This document shows positions 17,524-25,902 of a stretch of 43,027 nucleotides of DNA, piece by piece. The position numbers and the translations under genes are program-made. How positions within the stretch are numbered: position 1 is the stretch's first letter; each line of letters begins with the position of its first letter. The stretch covers positions 1 to 43,027 of the forward strand of contig PBIX01000034.1 in the NCBI GenBank assembly GCA_002720975.1, given 5' to 3'. Source of the DNA: Planctomycetota bacterium (lineage in GTDB: Bacteria > Planctomycetota > UBA1135 > GCA-002686595). The notes below the pieces were generated by a model, which had not been told where the DNA came from, ran no database searches, and worked only from the letters and a program-made list of their open reading frames with translations.

Positions 17524-19458
17524 ATGTTGCCCCAAGGCGAGCTAGCCTACCAATACAGGTGCGCAGCGCCTTGCCCCATGGAAACCCACCCCATTTCCCC
17601 CGATCCCGAGGGCCGACGAGAAGCTCCCGAGCATGGGTCCCCGCTTCAGGATCAGCTGCTGGCAGCAACCAGGGACGTCCTCATAGCGATCGGTGATGAC
17701 AGCTGCATCACACACGCCAATGCGGCTGCATCGGCGGTTTTTGGGCTACCCGTGAGCCAGGTCTGTGGCAAGAACATGCTCGAGATCGTGACCGCAGATG
17801 AGCGCAAGCGCTGCCGAAAGGCAATGGACAACTGGCTGGCAGGGAGCCAGCGAGACGCATTGGTCTTTGAGTGTCACCTGGCCCACGCCGACGGGTCGAC
17901 GCGTAACGCCTTGTGGCGCCTAACCCCTGCAAGTGAATCCGCGAGTGGGGCCCAGTACGTGGCTTGTGCAAGAGACATCACAGCCCTGCGCGAGGCAGAG
18001 CGGCAAGCCAGCGAACGAGAAGTCCGAATGGTCTCCTTGGTGGCGGGGATGCTCGATGCCGTCATCACGATCGACCTGAACGGCATCATCCAGTTCGCCA
18101 GCGACTCGGCCGTGAACTTCTTTGGCTACACACCAGAAGAAATGGTGGGCGAGAACATCAAGATCATCATGCCCGAGCCCTATAGGTCAGAGCACGATGA
18201 TTACCTCGAACGATACCGGGAGACCGGGGAATCCTGGATCTTGAATACGACGCGCGAATTTCAGGCTGTGCGTAAGTCGGGCGCCCGTTTCTGGATTGAA
18301 CTCTCGGTCTCACGCATTGACATGCCGGGGCAGGCCGAGCCACTCATCTGCGGAACGATTAGGGACTCCACAGCCCGCCGCCATGCCGAAGATGCCCTCA
18401 AGGACAGCGAGAACCGGCTAAGGGCTATCTTTGACCAGGAATTCCAGCTTGTGGGCCTGCTGGATCCCTCTGGACGTGTACTGGAAGTGAATCGCACGGC
18501 CGTGAAGAGGGCACGCACGTCCCGCCATGAGCTCCTGGGACTTCCCTTCTGGGAGACTCCCTGGTGGAACATGGACTCGAGCTTGCAGATACGCCTGAAG
18601 GGGTGGATTCGGCGAGCCGCGCGGGGTGAGTTTATCAGAGAGGAGACCACGCACGTCGATGAGGGTGGTAACGAACGCGTTGTGGACTTCTCACTCAAGC
18701 CGATCTTGAACGAGCAAGGCGACGTCATCCTCCTCCTACCCGAAGGTCGGGACATCACCGAGCTCAAGCGCGCTCAGACGCGAGAGACCCAGGTGTTGAA
18801 AGCGCTGGCTGCCATCGGTGAGTCGAGTTCGCTGCTGGCCCATGAGATCAAGAACCCCATCACCTCCATCAACTTGGCTCTGCGCTCCATGGTCAACAAG
18901 CTGGGAGTTGATGAGCGCTCTGTTCTCGAAGATCTGGTCACTCGCATGCAGCGCTTGGAGCACACCATGCGTCGCACCCTCTCATTCGCCAAACCACTCG
19001 AATTGGACGCCAAGTGTCACGATGTCCTTCCCCTGGTCCTGGAAGCTGTGGATTCCATGCAGCCGGATGCAGAAGGTCGTGGAGTAGATATCGAAGTCAA
19101 GGTGGACCAGGCGTGCCCGCCCGTGCGAGTGGACAGTGGGCTCATTGAAGAGGCCTTGTGCAACTTGGTGGCCAATTCCCTGCAGGCCGTGGACGAGGGA
19201 GGGGCGATTGAGCTCAGTGCACTTTCGCTGAGCTCCGACTGGGTCGAGGTCGTCGTTCAAGATGATGGCCCCGGCATCCCACAATCCCTCCTGCCCACCC
19301 TCTTCCGACCTTTTGTAACGACCAAGGAAGACGGCACAGGCCTGGGATTGGCCCTGGTCAAGAAGATCGCTGAGGAGCACGGCGGCCGGGTGGATGTCGA
19401 GACCCATGGGCCCCTCGGGGGAGCCTGCTTCCGCATCAAGCTGCCGATCCACAAGTAG
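17524..19458 (+). CDS. Soluble PAS-PAS-PAS histidine kinase with FixL-like PAS domain
   Basis: 644 residues from ATG 17524, or 626 from ATG 17578; a TACAAT box at 17520-17525 would favour the later start. There is no membrane segment, so it senses inside the cell. PAS1 spans about 45-155, PAS2 170-290, PAS3 300-415, then HisKA with [10 protein letters not shown] (H440) and the ATPase with [22 protein letters not shown] and [12 protein letters not shown]2 aligns closely with the heme PAS of rhizobial Fix[17 protein letters not shown] keeps a His (H224) at the proximal-heme-ligand position, and TTREF keeps an Arg (R244) where FixL has its distal Arg. Oxygen or redox sensing is therefore likely but inferred. 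It precedes a response regulator and lies beside the cytochrome oxidase operon. Confidence 0.93.
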   Translation: MLPQGELAYQYRCAAPCPMETHPISPDPEGRREAPEHGSPLQDQLLAATRDVLIAIGDDSCITHANAAASAVFGLPVSQVCGKNMLEIVTADERKRCRKAMDNWLAGSQRDALVFECHLAHADGSTRNALWRLTPASESASGAQYVACARDITALREAERQASEREVRMVSLVAGMLDAVITIDLNGIIQFASDSAVNFFGYTPEEMVGENIKIIMPEPYRSEHDDYLERYRETGESWILNTTREFQAVRKSGARFWIELSVSRIDMPGQAEPLICGTIRDSTARRHAEDALKDSENRLRAIFDQEFQLVGLLDPSGRVLEVNRTAVKRARTSRHELLGLPFWETPWWNMDSSLQIRLKGWIRRAARGEFIREETTHVDEGGNERVVDFSLKPILNEQGDVILLLPEGRDITELKRAQTRETQVLKALAAIGESSSLLAHEIKNPITSINLALRSMVNKLGVDERSVLEDLVTRMQRLEHTMRRTLSFAKPLELDAKCHDVLPLVLEAVDSMQPDAEGRGVDIEVKVDQACPPVRVDSGLIEEALCNLVANSLQAVDEGGAIELSALSLSSDWVEVVVQDDGPGIPQSLLPTLFRPFVTTKEDGTGLGLALVKKIAEEHGGRVDVETHGPLGGACFRIKLPIHK

Positions 19459-19618
19459 CACGCAGCTCACCTGAATCCGCCACCGCCTCCGTGTCCGAGC
19501 CTTGTGCTGGTGCCATCCAGAGCCCCCAGGGGTGGCCTTTGTGCTTATTCCCCTAAGCCCTTGTGCCCATTCTCGCTCCAAAGAGTTCCTCGCCCCTCAA
19601 GCGCCCACTTCCATGGAC

Positions 19619-19624
19619 TAACAT
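19619..19624 (+). promoter_or_regulatory. Putative -10 box for a leaderless mRNA of the NarL-type regulator
   Basis: TAACAT ends exactly 6 nt before ATG 19631, so transcription would begin at or next to the start codon. No ribosome-binding site precedes the ATG. The same spacing recurs at 33790, 37763 and 42171. No clear -35 box. Confidence 0.4.
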
Positions 19625-19630
19625 GCGCCG

Positions 19631-20299
19631 ATGAACACCGAACCGAAACGTATCCGTGTTTTCCTCCTCGATGATCAAGCCATGATGCGGGCTGGAATCC
19701 GCAGCCTCCTGACAAGCATGCCCGAGATCGAGATAGTCGGCGACAGCGGCGAGCCGCGTGCCGCCATGGAGCAGATTGGCCTTGAACGTCCCGACGTGGT
19801 CCTGCTCGACATCACGATGCCGGAACTCTCTGGGATCGATGCCATTCCCCAGATCCGCAAGCAGTCGCGGTCCACGAAGATCGTGATGCTCAGCCACCAT
19901 GAAGGCCAGACCTTCGTGGATGAGTCGATCAAGGCCGGAGCCGATGGCTACCTGTCCAAGGATTCCGACCCTGAGGAAATGGGCCTGGCTATCCGATCGG
20001 TCTATGCGGGCAACGCCTATGTCTCACCCAAGGTCTCCGGCACGCTGCTCAACCAGATGCGCGGCGGCCCCCGGGGGACGGACAAGGATGGCACCGGCAT
20101 CTCCAGTCTGACCCCTCGCGAACGAGAGGTCTTCCAACTACTGGCCGTCGGCAAGAGCAACAAGCAGGTTGCCTTCGACCTCGGGATGAGTCTCTCCACG
20201 GCCAAGAAACACCGGGAGAACTTGCAGCGTAAGCTGAACGTGCACTCCGCCGCCGAGCTGGCCCGCCTGGCCATTCGGGAAGGCCTGCTCAGTACCTGA
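19631..20299 (+). CDS. NarL/FixJ-type response regulator
   Basis: 222 residues: a receiver domain (about 8-125) with acidic pocket LLDD, phospho-acceptor D60 in VVLLDITMPE and the conserved Lys in YLSKDSD, then a LuxR-type helix-turn-helix (about 158-220) with LTPREREVFQLLAVGKSNKQ. It is a DNA-binding output partner, most plausibly of the PAS kinase that ends 172 nt upstream, although a separate leaderless promoter seems to serve it. It converges on the cytochrome oxidase operon, with only 12 nt between the stops, so that operon is a natural candidate target. Binding sites could not be recognised. Confidence 0.93.
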   Translation: MNTEPKRIRVFLLDDQAMMRAGIRSLLTSMPEIEIVGDSGEPRAAMEQIGLERPDVVLLDITMPELSGIDAIPQIRKQSRSTKIVMLSHHEGQTFVDESIKAGADGYLSKDSDPEEMGLAIRSVYAGNAYVSPKVSGTLLNQMRGGPRGTDKDGTGISSLTPREREVFQLLAVGKSNKQVAFDLGMSLSTAKKHRENLQRKLNVHSAAELARLAIREGLLST

Positions 20300-20301
20300 G
20301 C
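20287..20301. terminator. Hairpin between convergent regulator and oxidase operon
   Basis: GCTCAG (20287-20292), TAC, CTGAGC (20296-20301): six perfect pairs that include the regulator's stop codon and sit in the 12-nt gap between convergent genes. It may end transcription from both sides. No T tract is present, so confidence is low. Confidence 0.35.
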
Positions 20302-20311
20302 CGCCTCAGGG

Positions 20312-20638
20312 TCAGCCGTTCTCTGACTCGTCCTGGACGTCGGAAGACGGCTGCTCTGAGGAGACCGTTAGGCCAGTACTCCCGGCGCACGGTTCGTCCT
20401 CGTCGGAGGCCTCCTCCGATTGAACGCGACCATACCGAGACCAGTACCAGTACGTCGTCCCGCCTATCAAGGCCCACGGCACAAACAAGAGCACCAGGGT
20501 CGCCTGCTGGATACCACGGGCAACGCCCGCGGTCTCAGGGCTATCGCCCAGCCGTGGTCAGCAGCTCTGGGCCAGGGCCGGCGTTCCGAGGAGGAGCAGC
20601 GTCAGGCCCAAGAACAAGTAGATGTAGCGAGGGCTCAC
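20312..20638 (-). CDS. Small membrane protein of the oxidase operon with C-U motif, candidate selenoprotein
   Basis: Read through TGA at 20560-20558, this gives 108 residues. GTG 20638 overlaps the subunit IV stop as GTGA, the same coupling as elsewhere in this window. Residues 1-24 form a signal peptide (YIYLFLGLTLLLLGTPALA), followed by Q-S-C26-U27-P-R-L-G-D-S-P, a short linker, one membrane helix (about 46-66, LVLLFVPWALIGGTTYWYW) and an acidic tail. Without read-through there would be only a 26-residue secreted stub and a stretch lacking a proper start. I recall short membrane-anchored proteins with an N-terminal Cys motif followed by a DSP-like stretch from other oxidase clusters; that comparison is from memory. 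A strong hairpin follows the UGA at SECIS distance. A redox or copper-handling role on the outer face of the membrane is inferred. Confidence 0.65.
20513..20560 (-). promoter_or_regulatory. Putative bacterial SECIS of the C-U protein gene
   Basis: After the UGA (20560-20558) and a 24-nt spacer, ACCGCGGGC (20533-20525) pairs with GCCCGUGGU (20521-20513) in nine pairs, one of them G-U, closing a three-base loop GUU (20524-20522). The loop begins 33 nt after the UGA and its first base is G. This is within the distance and loop rules known for bacterial SECIS. A smaller GGGC-GAUA-GCCC hairpin lies between the UGA and this stem. Confidence 0.5.
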
Positions 20639-20895
20639 ATCGCCCTTCCGTCGGGGACCAGGAGGACCACCAGCACTGCGGTCGTGACAAGGATGCCCAC
20701 CCCCACGCTATAGATGAGGCTCTTCTTCTCGAAAGCCAGATGCATGAAGAACAGGGCGATGATCAGCGCCTTGACCATCATGCCAATGGCCAGCACAGGC
20801 TTACTGCCTATGAAAACCATGGCCAGCGTTATCAGGAGCAGGCAGAACCAGGCCAGCCAGTAGGACTTGTAGGTTGTCGTAGAAGTATCAGACAC
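20635..20895 (-). CDS. ctaF: Cytochrome c oxidase subunit IV-type small membrane protein
   Basis: 86 residues with three hydrophobic helices (about 11-30, 35-54, 62-80), including the family-typical stretch MMVKALIIALFFMHLAFEKK. The start is GTG 20895, 10 nt after the subunit III stop, with AAGG upstream; the longer open frame overlaps subunit III and is rejected. In related oxidases this subunit stabilises the complex without carrying a cofactor. The stop overlaps the start of the small C-U protein. Confidence 0.85.
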   Translation of the reverse strand: MSDTSTTTYKSYWLAWFCLLLITLAMVFIGSKPVLAIGMMVKALIIALFFMHLAFEKKSLIYSVGVGILVTTAVLVVLLVPDGRAM

Positions 20896-20905
20896 GGCTA
20901 GGACC

Positions 20906-21523
20906 TTAGAGGAGGTAGAAGCAACCGAAGATGAAGACCCAGACCAGGTCAACGAAGTGCCAGTAGAGCCCGGCAAGCTCAACCTTTCCCGCGTCGATTC
21001 GCACCGGGGTCGTGTGTAGGAAAGTGATGAGCAGGATGATGACGCCGATCAGAACGTGCGTTCCGTGAAAACCCGTCATCATGAAGAAGTAGGCGGAGAA
21101 GGCCGGAGCCCCCCAGGGGTTGCCCGTGAGACGAGCACCATCTCCAATGAAGTGGCTCCACTCTATGGCCTGCATGCCGAGGAAGGCCAATCCGATCAGA
21201 GTCGTCAGGAGCAGGTACTTCCTGGCCGCCTTGTGGTCCTTATCCGTCGCCGCCTTGACGGCACAGGCCATGGTCGCCGAGCTGGTAATGAGGGTGAAGG
21301 TCATCAGCGTGATGAAGTTCATGCTGAAGACGCTCGCCTGGTCAGGCCAACCCACGTCACTGGCCAGGCGAGTAAACATGTAGCTCGCCAGATACCCTGA
21401 AAAGAGCAGGGCATCCGTGATGATGAACATCCACATCATCGCCTTTTGCCAGCTCACGTTGAAGGAAGATTGCTCGAGGTCCAGCGGAGCACTGGCATCG
21501 GCATGAGTCATCGAAGTCTCCAT
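20906..21523 (-). CDS. ctaE: Cytochrome c oxidase subunit III
   Basis: 205 residues with about five membrane helices. Family features are an N-terminal MMWMFIITDALLFSGYLASY, the QAIEWSHFI stretch, GFHGTHVLIG and the terminal YWHFVDLVWVFIF, as in five-helix bacterial subunit III. It carries no redox centre; the subunit stabilises subunit I. Its ATG (21523) lies 3 nt after the stop of the other III-like gene, so the two are translated together. Confidence 0.93.
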   Translation of the reverse strand: METSMTHADASAPLDLEQSSFNVSWQKAMMWMFIITDALLFSGYLASYMFTRLASDVGWPDQASVFSMNFITLMTFTLITSSATMACAVKAATDKDHKAARKYLLLTTLIGLAFLGMQAIEWSHFIGDGARLTGNPWGAPAFSAYFFMMTGFHGTHVLIGVIILLITFLHTTPVRIDAGKVELAGLYWHFVDLVWVFIFGCFYLL

Positions 21524-21526
21524 GGG

Positions 21527-22051
21527 TCAGTTCGCGAGGAGAAGAAGGGTGTAGAGCCAGGTCAGCCCCATGAAATGCCAGTAGCCCGCGACCCAACGAA
21601 TCTCGCTGCGCCGGGTGGCGGTGTAGATCAAGGCCAGCAGCCCACCGAAGAGGTGCACGCCGTGCACGGCGGAGAGCATGAAGTAGAAGGAGCCGTGGGG
21701 CGTGGAGGGCAGGTAGACACCTGCAGCGGAGAGCTCACGCCAAGACAGAAGCTGTGTCCCCAGAAAGAGCACTCCCAAGAGAATGCTCGCCCAGAGAAGG
21801 CCACGATCCTGACGCCGCCTAGAACGCTCCAGCAGGGTGCTGCTGACCACCAGAGCTCCGGTGCCGATCCAACCCCAGGCCGGGATGGTGATCGGCACCC
21901 AATCCGGAGACGGCCGCCGGATGAAATAGGCAGCAGTGAAGCCCGCGAACAGCATGGCCACTACGCCCAGGAAGGTGATGCACATGACGTCTCCCGCCCG
22001 AGGGCGTAGATCGCCAGCTTGAGGTTGGAGCCCGATGGCGCTCGTACTCAT
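21527..22051 (-). CDS. Second cytochrome c oxidase subunit III-like protein
   Basis: 174 residues, shorter and more diverged than its downstream neighbour. About five helices, with AMLFAGFTAAYFIRR at the start, HGSFYFMLSAVHGVHLFGG in the middle and a C-terminal GYWHFMGLTWLYTLLLL matching subunit III. Its ATG overlaps the subunit I stop as ATGA. It may be a real second subunit of the complex or a paralogue replacing part of a seven-helix subunit III. Confidence 0.85.
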   Translation of the reverse strand: MSTSAIGLQPQAGDLRPRAGDVMCITFLGVVAMLFAGFTAAYFIRRPSPDWVPITIPAWGWIGTGALVVSSTLLERSRRRQDRGLLWASILLGVLFLGTQLLSWRELSAAGVYLPSTPHGSFYFMLSAVHGVHLFGGLLALIYTATRRSEIRWVAGYWHFMGLTWLYTLLLLAN

Positions 22052-23745
22052 GCAACGACTCCTTGGGGCTTGTAGTCACTGTCCTCTTCCGCCGCCGGGT
22101 CATAGTCGTAGGGATGACGATCGACAACCGGTAGTGCTCCAGGCCAGTTCCCGTGGGGAGCCGGAGAGGGAGCCGTCCACTCCAGGGTCGTGGCGTTCCA
22201 GGGATTCGCCCCCACCTTGACCCCCTTGAACATGCTGTAGAAGAAGTTCCAGAAGAAGATGGCCTGGGCCGCGAAGGCGGCATAGGTCAAGATCGTGATC
22301 ACCAGCGCCAGCTCCCTTCCAGGCGCTTGGAACTCATAGATTGAGTGGTCGTAGTAGCGACGAAGGAGTCCGCTCATCCCCTGCAAGTGCATCAGGAAGA
22401 ACAAGGCCACCATGGGCACGTAGGTAAGCCAGAAATGAAGCTTGCCCAGGCCCGCGTTCATCACGCGGCCGAACATCTTCGGGAACCAGTGGTAGAGGGC
22501 ACCAAAGGTCGAGAGCACGGTGACCACGCCGATCATCAGGTGGAAGTGCCCCACAACGAAGAAGCTGTCGTGGAAGTAGATGTCGGATATGGAGGTCGCC
22601 AGGAACAAGCCTCCGAACCCTCCCAGGCCGATCACGGCCACTGTGCCCAAGGCCCAGTACATGGGCACCTCCATCCGAATGCGACTGCGCCAGACACTCG
22701 CCACCAGGTTCATGCCCAACACCGCAAAGGGTGCTGTGATAAGTACCGTCGCAATGGAGAAGTACTCCCCTACGTAGGGGTTCATTCCCGTGACGTACAT
22801 GTGGTGGCCCCAGACGATCATGCTCAGGAAGCCGACTACCCAAAGGGCGTACACGGAGGTCTTGTAGCCGAACACGGGGCGGCGGGCGAAGCTCGCAATC
22901 AGGTCAAAGGTGATCCCGATGCCCGGTAGAACAAGGACATACACCTCGGGATGGCCCAAGAACCAGAACAGGTGCTGGAAGAGGAGCGGCGTTCCGCCCT
23001 CATGGGCCAGGACCTCGTTGTTGAAGACCAACCCCGAAGGCAGGAAGAAGCTCGTCCCCCCATGGCGATCGAGCAACAGCATGATCGCGGCTGCTGTCAG
23101 GGGCGGGAAGGAAAGCACGCCCAGAACCGCGGACATGAAATAGGTCCAAACCGTCAGGGGCATGCGCATCAACGACATCCCCTTGGCGCGGCAGTTCAGC
23201 ACCGTGGCGATGTAGTTCAAGCCGCCCATGGTGAACGAGGCGATGAACAAGGCCATGGCAAGTAGCCAGAGCGTCTGTCCCAGCCCTGAGCCGGGTACGG
23301 CCTCGGGCAAGGCCGAGAGCGGTGGGTAGGCCGTCCAGCCCGCGGCGGCAGCGCCGCCCTCCACGACGAACGAGACCAGCACCAGAAAGCAGGCCGGAAC
23401 CACTGTCCAGTAGGACAGCATGTTCAGGAACGGGTATGCCATGTCCCTGGCACCCAGCATGAGGGGGACCAGGAAGTTGCCGAGTCCACTGACCAGCGCC
23501 AGGGACACAACGAAGAAGACCATGATGGTCCCGTGCATGGTGACCAGGCTGAGGTAGTTCTCCGGAGTCACCATGGCCTTCTCAGGCCAGGTGATCTGCG
23601 TGCGGATCATGACAGCCAGCCAACCGCCGACAATGGCCATGAACAGGGCGGTGAGGATGTACTGCAGCCCGATCACCTTGTGATCCTGGCTGAAGATGTA
23701 CTTCTTGACGAAGCTCGTGGGAGCGGAGTGATCTTCTACAGCCAT
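22048..23745 (-). CDS. ctaD: Cytochrome c oxidase subunit I (heme-copper oxidase, A-type)
   Basis: 565 residues, the catalytic subunit that reduces oxygen to water in the inner membrane. All metal ligands are visible: low-spin heme H71 (TMHGTIMVFF) and H402, high-spin heme H400 (GHFHLMIG), and CuB H265 with the cross-linking Tyr Y269 in GHPEVY, H314 and H315 (WGHHMYVTG). The D-channel Asp is present (GARDMAYP). Odd: the helix that normally reads PTG-x-K and holds the K-channel lysine reads APFAVLGMN here, so that lysine appears replaced by Leu. It begins inside the subunit II gene (10-nt overlap). Confidence 0.96.
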   Translation of the reverse strand: MAVEDHSAPTSFVKKYIFSQDHKVIGLQYILTALFMAIVGGWLAVMIRTQITWPEKAMVTPENYLSLVTMHGTIMVFFVVSLALVSGLGNFLVPLMLGARDMAYPFLNMLSYWTVVPACFLVLVSFVVEGGAAAAGWTAYPPLSALPEAVPGSGLGQTLWLLAMALFIASFTMGGLNYIATVLNCRAKGMSLMRMPLTVWTYFMSAVLGVLSFPPLTAAAIMLLLDRHGGTSFFLPSGLVFNNEVLAHEGGTPLLFQHLFWFLGHPEVYVLVLPGIGITFDLIASFARRPVFGYKTSVYALWVVGFLSMIVWGHHMYVTGMNPYVGEYFSIATVLITAPFAVLGMNLVASVWRSRIRMEVPMYWALGTVAVIGLGGFGGLFLATSISDIYFHDSFFVVGHFHLMIGVVTVLSTFGALYHWFPKMFGRVMNAGLGKLHFWLTYVPMVALFFLMHLQGMSGLLRRYYDHSIYEFQAPGRELALVITILTYAAFAAQAIFFWNFFYSMFKGVKVGANPWNATTLEWTAPSPAPHGNWPGALPVVDRHPYDYDPAAEEDSDYKPQGVVA

Positions 23746-24554
23746 GGTTCTTGCTCACTAAGCCAGTTCTTGAGGCTCTCCTCGCTTTCGACGATGACGC
23801 TCCCCTGCATGCGGTAGTGACCAAGGCCACACAGCTCAGCGCAGGCGAGCTCAAAAATCCCCACCTCCTCGGGAGTGAACTGCGTGTAGGCCGTATAGCC
23901 CGGGAGGGTGTCCTGCTTGACGCGGAACAGAGGCACGGTGAATGAGTGGATCACGTCCAGCGCGCGCAAGCGCACGACCGTCATCCGATCTACGGGAATG
24001 TGAACTTTGCCGCGCACGACGATGTCGTCCTGGGCGGCAGGATCACTCTTGACGAGCCCGAGAGGATTGCGAGTCTCGTGGACCTTGGCGTGATCCACTT
24101 CGCCGAAGACTCCGTCCGGACCGGGGTAACGCACAAGCCACTCGAACTGCTTGCCCACGACCTCTACCTCATAGGCATCGTCTGGCGCCTCTCCGTAGAC
24201 CTCCGCGAAGACGGGCAACCCCATGACCAGCACACCGACCTCCGAGATTGCGCACATGACCAGCACGGGAACGATGGCCCAGATGGCCTGGGTCCTGTTG
24301 CTCACGATGGCACCGGACTGTGCCTCGCCGCGGCCATACTTCATGACGAAGTACCCGAGGACGATGCAGCCCAAGAAGAACAGGGCACCGGTAGTTCCCA
24401 GGAGGTATCGGATCACCCCGTCAATGCCGTGCCCGTGGGCACTCTTGACCTCGGGAAGCCAACCGACTCCAAAACCGCCAACGACGACGATTCCGAGCAG
24501 GAAGAAGACGATCCCGAAGCCGGGAGATCTGGGGTGCGAGGTGGTCTCGCTCAT
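23736..24554 (-). CDS. ctaC: Cytochrome c oxidase subunit II with CuA site
   Basis: 272 residues. Up to three N-terminal hydrophobic segments (about 12-32, 52-70, 90-112) are followed by the periplasmic cupredoxin domain. The CuA ligands are visible: H203 (DVIHSFTVP), C238, E240, C242, H246 and M249 (ELACAELCGLGHYRMQG). It passes electrons from a donor cytochrome or cupredoxin to subunit I. There is no CxxCH at the C-terminus, so it is not the heme-fused caa3 form; an external donor is needed and the lipoprotein encoded just upstream is one candidate. The gap to that gene is 5 nt. Confidence 0.95.
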   Translation of the reverse strand: MSETTSHPRSPGFGIVFFLLGIVVVGGFGVGWLPEVKSAHGHGIDGVIRYLLGTTGALFFLGCIVLGYFVMKYGRGEAQSGAIVSNRTQAIWAIVPVLVMCAISEVGVLVMGLPVFAEVYGEAPDDAYEVEVVGKQFEWLVRYPGPDGVFGEVDHAKVHETRNPLGLVKSDPAAQDDIVVRGKVHIPVDRMTVVRLRALDVIHSFTVPLFRVKQDTLPGYTAYTQFTPEEVGIFELACAELCGLGHYRMQGSVIVESEESLKNWLSEQEPWL

Positions 24555-24559
24555 GGTTT

Positions 24560-25384
24560 CTACTCCTCCGAGAAGGAAAATTCGATGGTCTGAGCACCCG
24601 CTGCGGTGATCGTGATGTCCTGCTTCTGCAAGCCGAAGATCTCGTGGCGTGCAGCGATCTGATAGTCACCCGGAGGCAGTTGGCCCAGGTCAAACGACCC
24701 GTCCACGGCGGACACGGCGAAGAAGGGGTTCTCCACAACGCCGACGAACGTGCTCATCCAACCGTGGATATCGCACTTGAGGGGCACGAGAACCTCGGAA
24801 CGGTTGAAGACCTTGGTCATGACAGCCGCTCCAGGAGCCTGGGTCTGATTGAAGCCGGGGTTCTTCTTCGCGTACCCATGGACGTTGTGCGACACAGGGT
24901 CTCCATTGCCGATCTCCAGGGGTTGTCCAACGCGGACACCGAGAACGTGGGGCACGTAGGTGCAGCCCTCCTGAGTCACTTGAACCGCCTCGGTGGGCGT
25001 GGCGAACTTCCAACCCTCCAGTCCCTTGCGCACATAGACAAACACGTTGGCCAGCTCTCCACCGGCGCCGACGAGGGCGGACTCATCCAGCAGTTTCTCT
25101 GCGTGCAGGCCTTCGCACTTGGGGTCGCTACCCATGTCCAGGGAGCGACGCTTGGGTGCGTCTCCAGTGAAGATCGTCCGGCCTGTTACAGAGACGGTAC
25201 CCGCTGCGGGATCCCAGTCTTTAACTGCGGAAGGAGCACTGGTCGATGCCCCGCCACCAGAAGTGTCGGTGGATGCGGGAGCCGGCGCATCAGAATTGCT
25301 GGGAGCGGGCGGTGTTGCCTCTCCCCCCCCACAGGCAGCAAGGGCAAAGGCAAGGAGAGGGGAACAGGTAAGCAGACGAGGCAT
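24560..25384 (-). CDS. Cupredoxin-like lipoprotein heading the oxidase operon
   Basis: 274 residues. A signal peptide ending in the lipobox LLAFALAAC gives a lipid-anchored protein, then a Ser/Thr/Ala/Pro-rich linker (about 20-55) and a beta-rich domain. Possible copper ligands are in SHNVHGYAKK and LKCDIHGWMSTF, where His, Cys, His and Met appear in the order seen in plastocyanin-like sites. The C-terminal part (VDGSFDLGQLPPGDYQIAARHE) resembles a carboxypeptidase-regulatory-like sandwich. It is first in the operon, so it may donate electrons or copper to subunit II. The ATG at 25384 has GGAG about 10 nt upstream. Copper binding is inferred from residue order only. Confidence 0.85.
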   Translation of the reverse strand: MPRLLTCSPLLAFALAACGGGEATPPAPSNSDAPAPASTDTSGGGASTSAPSAVKDWDPAAGTVSVTGRTIFTGDAPKRRSLDMGSDPKCEGLHAEKLLDESALVGAGGELANVFVYVRKGLEGWKFATPTEAVQVTQEGCTYVPHVLGVRVGQPLEIGNGDPVSHNVHGYAKKNPGFNQTQAPGAAVMTKVFNRSEVLVPLKCDIHGWMSTFVGVVENPFFAVSAVDGSFDLGQLPPGDYQIAARHEIFGLQKQDITITAAGAQTIEFSFSEE

Positions 25385-25902
25385 AATGGAAGTCTCCGAC
25401 TGAGGAATAGGCTATCGGGGCTTGTTCGGGGGCCTGCTGAAAACCGCTCCGATGGGTCTCGTTGAGATCGGAATGCGGCTTCTGGGCCGAGTGGCGTACA
25501 CTCTTACTTCAAGTGCGACGAATCGTATGGGCCTCAAGGCTTAGATCGAATGCTCATGGTGCGTAGGGGCGTCCGTCGAACGACAGGCTGCTTCCCGACC
25601 GTGCGGACCCGTGGGTGCGGGTGGGAGTATCGGCAGAGCCGGATTCCCAATTCGCCGTCTCTCCCGATACGACCTTCTCCCTCCGACCACCGGAGTCTCA
25701 CTGCCGGGAAGGTGGCGGGGACCACAGCGGCCCCCCTGGCCAACCTGGATCCGGCCCCCCTCACGGGCTCCCCTACCCCAGTCTGGTGCAGGACTGGCCC
25801 GTGCGGGTCCCATGCGGGAAGGCCTACTGATAGACTGTCGCACCCAAAACCGACCCCTGAGGCGCACCTGAGTGCGCTCCCCGCCATAAGGCGATCCACT
25901 CA
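25385..25902. other. Divergent regulatory region between oxidase operon and PFOR
   Basis: 518 nt that must hold promoters for both the oxidase operon (leftward) and pyruvate:ferredoxin oxidoreductase (rightward). Several long frames are open on both strands, but their composition (Arg/Pro/Ser-rich, no domain) marks them as chance frames in GC-rich DNA. The main structure is the hairpin at 25627-25670. I looked for known riboswitch cores and found none. Since one operon consumes oxygen and the other encodes an oxygen-labile enzyme, this is the place to expect an oxygen-responsive operator. Confidence 0.4.
25627..25670 (+). promoter_or_regulatory. Long-stem hairpin in the PFOR leader region
   Basis: GTATCGGCAGAG (25627-25638) and CTCTCCCGATAC (25659-25670) pair at 11 of 12 positions, with one C-C mismatch, around a 20-nt loop. 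It lies about 230 nt upstream of the PFOR start. It could be a leader RNA structure or a two-fold operator. Confidence 0.35.

Noticed and set aside
25690..25740. Possible cobalamin or other riboswitch before PFOR
   Set aside because: A GGGAAGGTG-like stretch hinted at it, but the conserved boxes and their order are absent.
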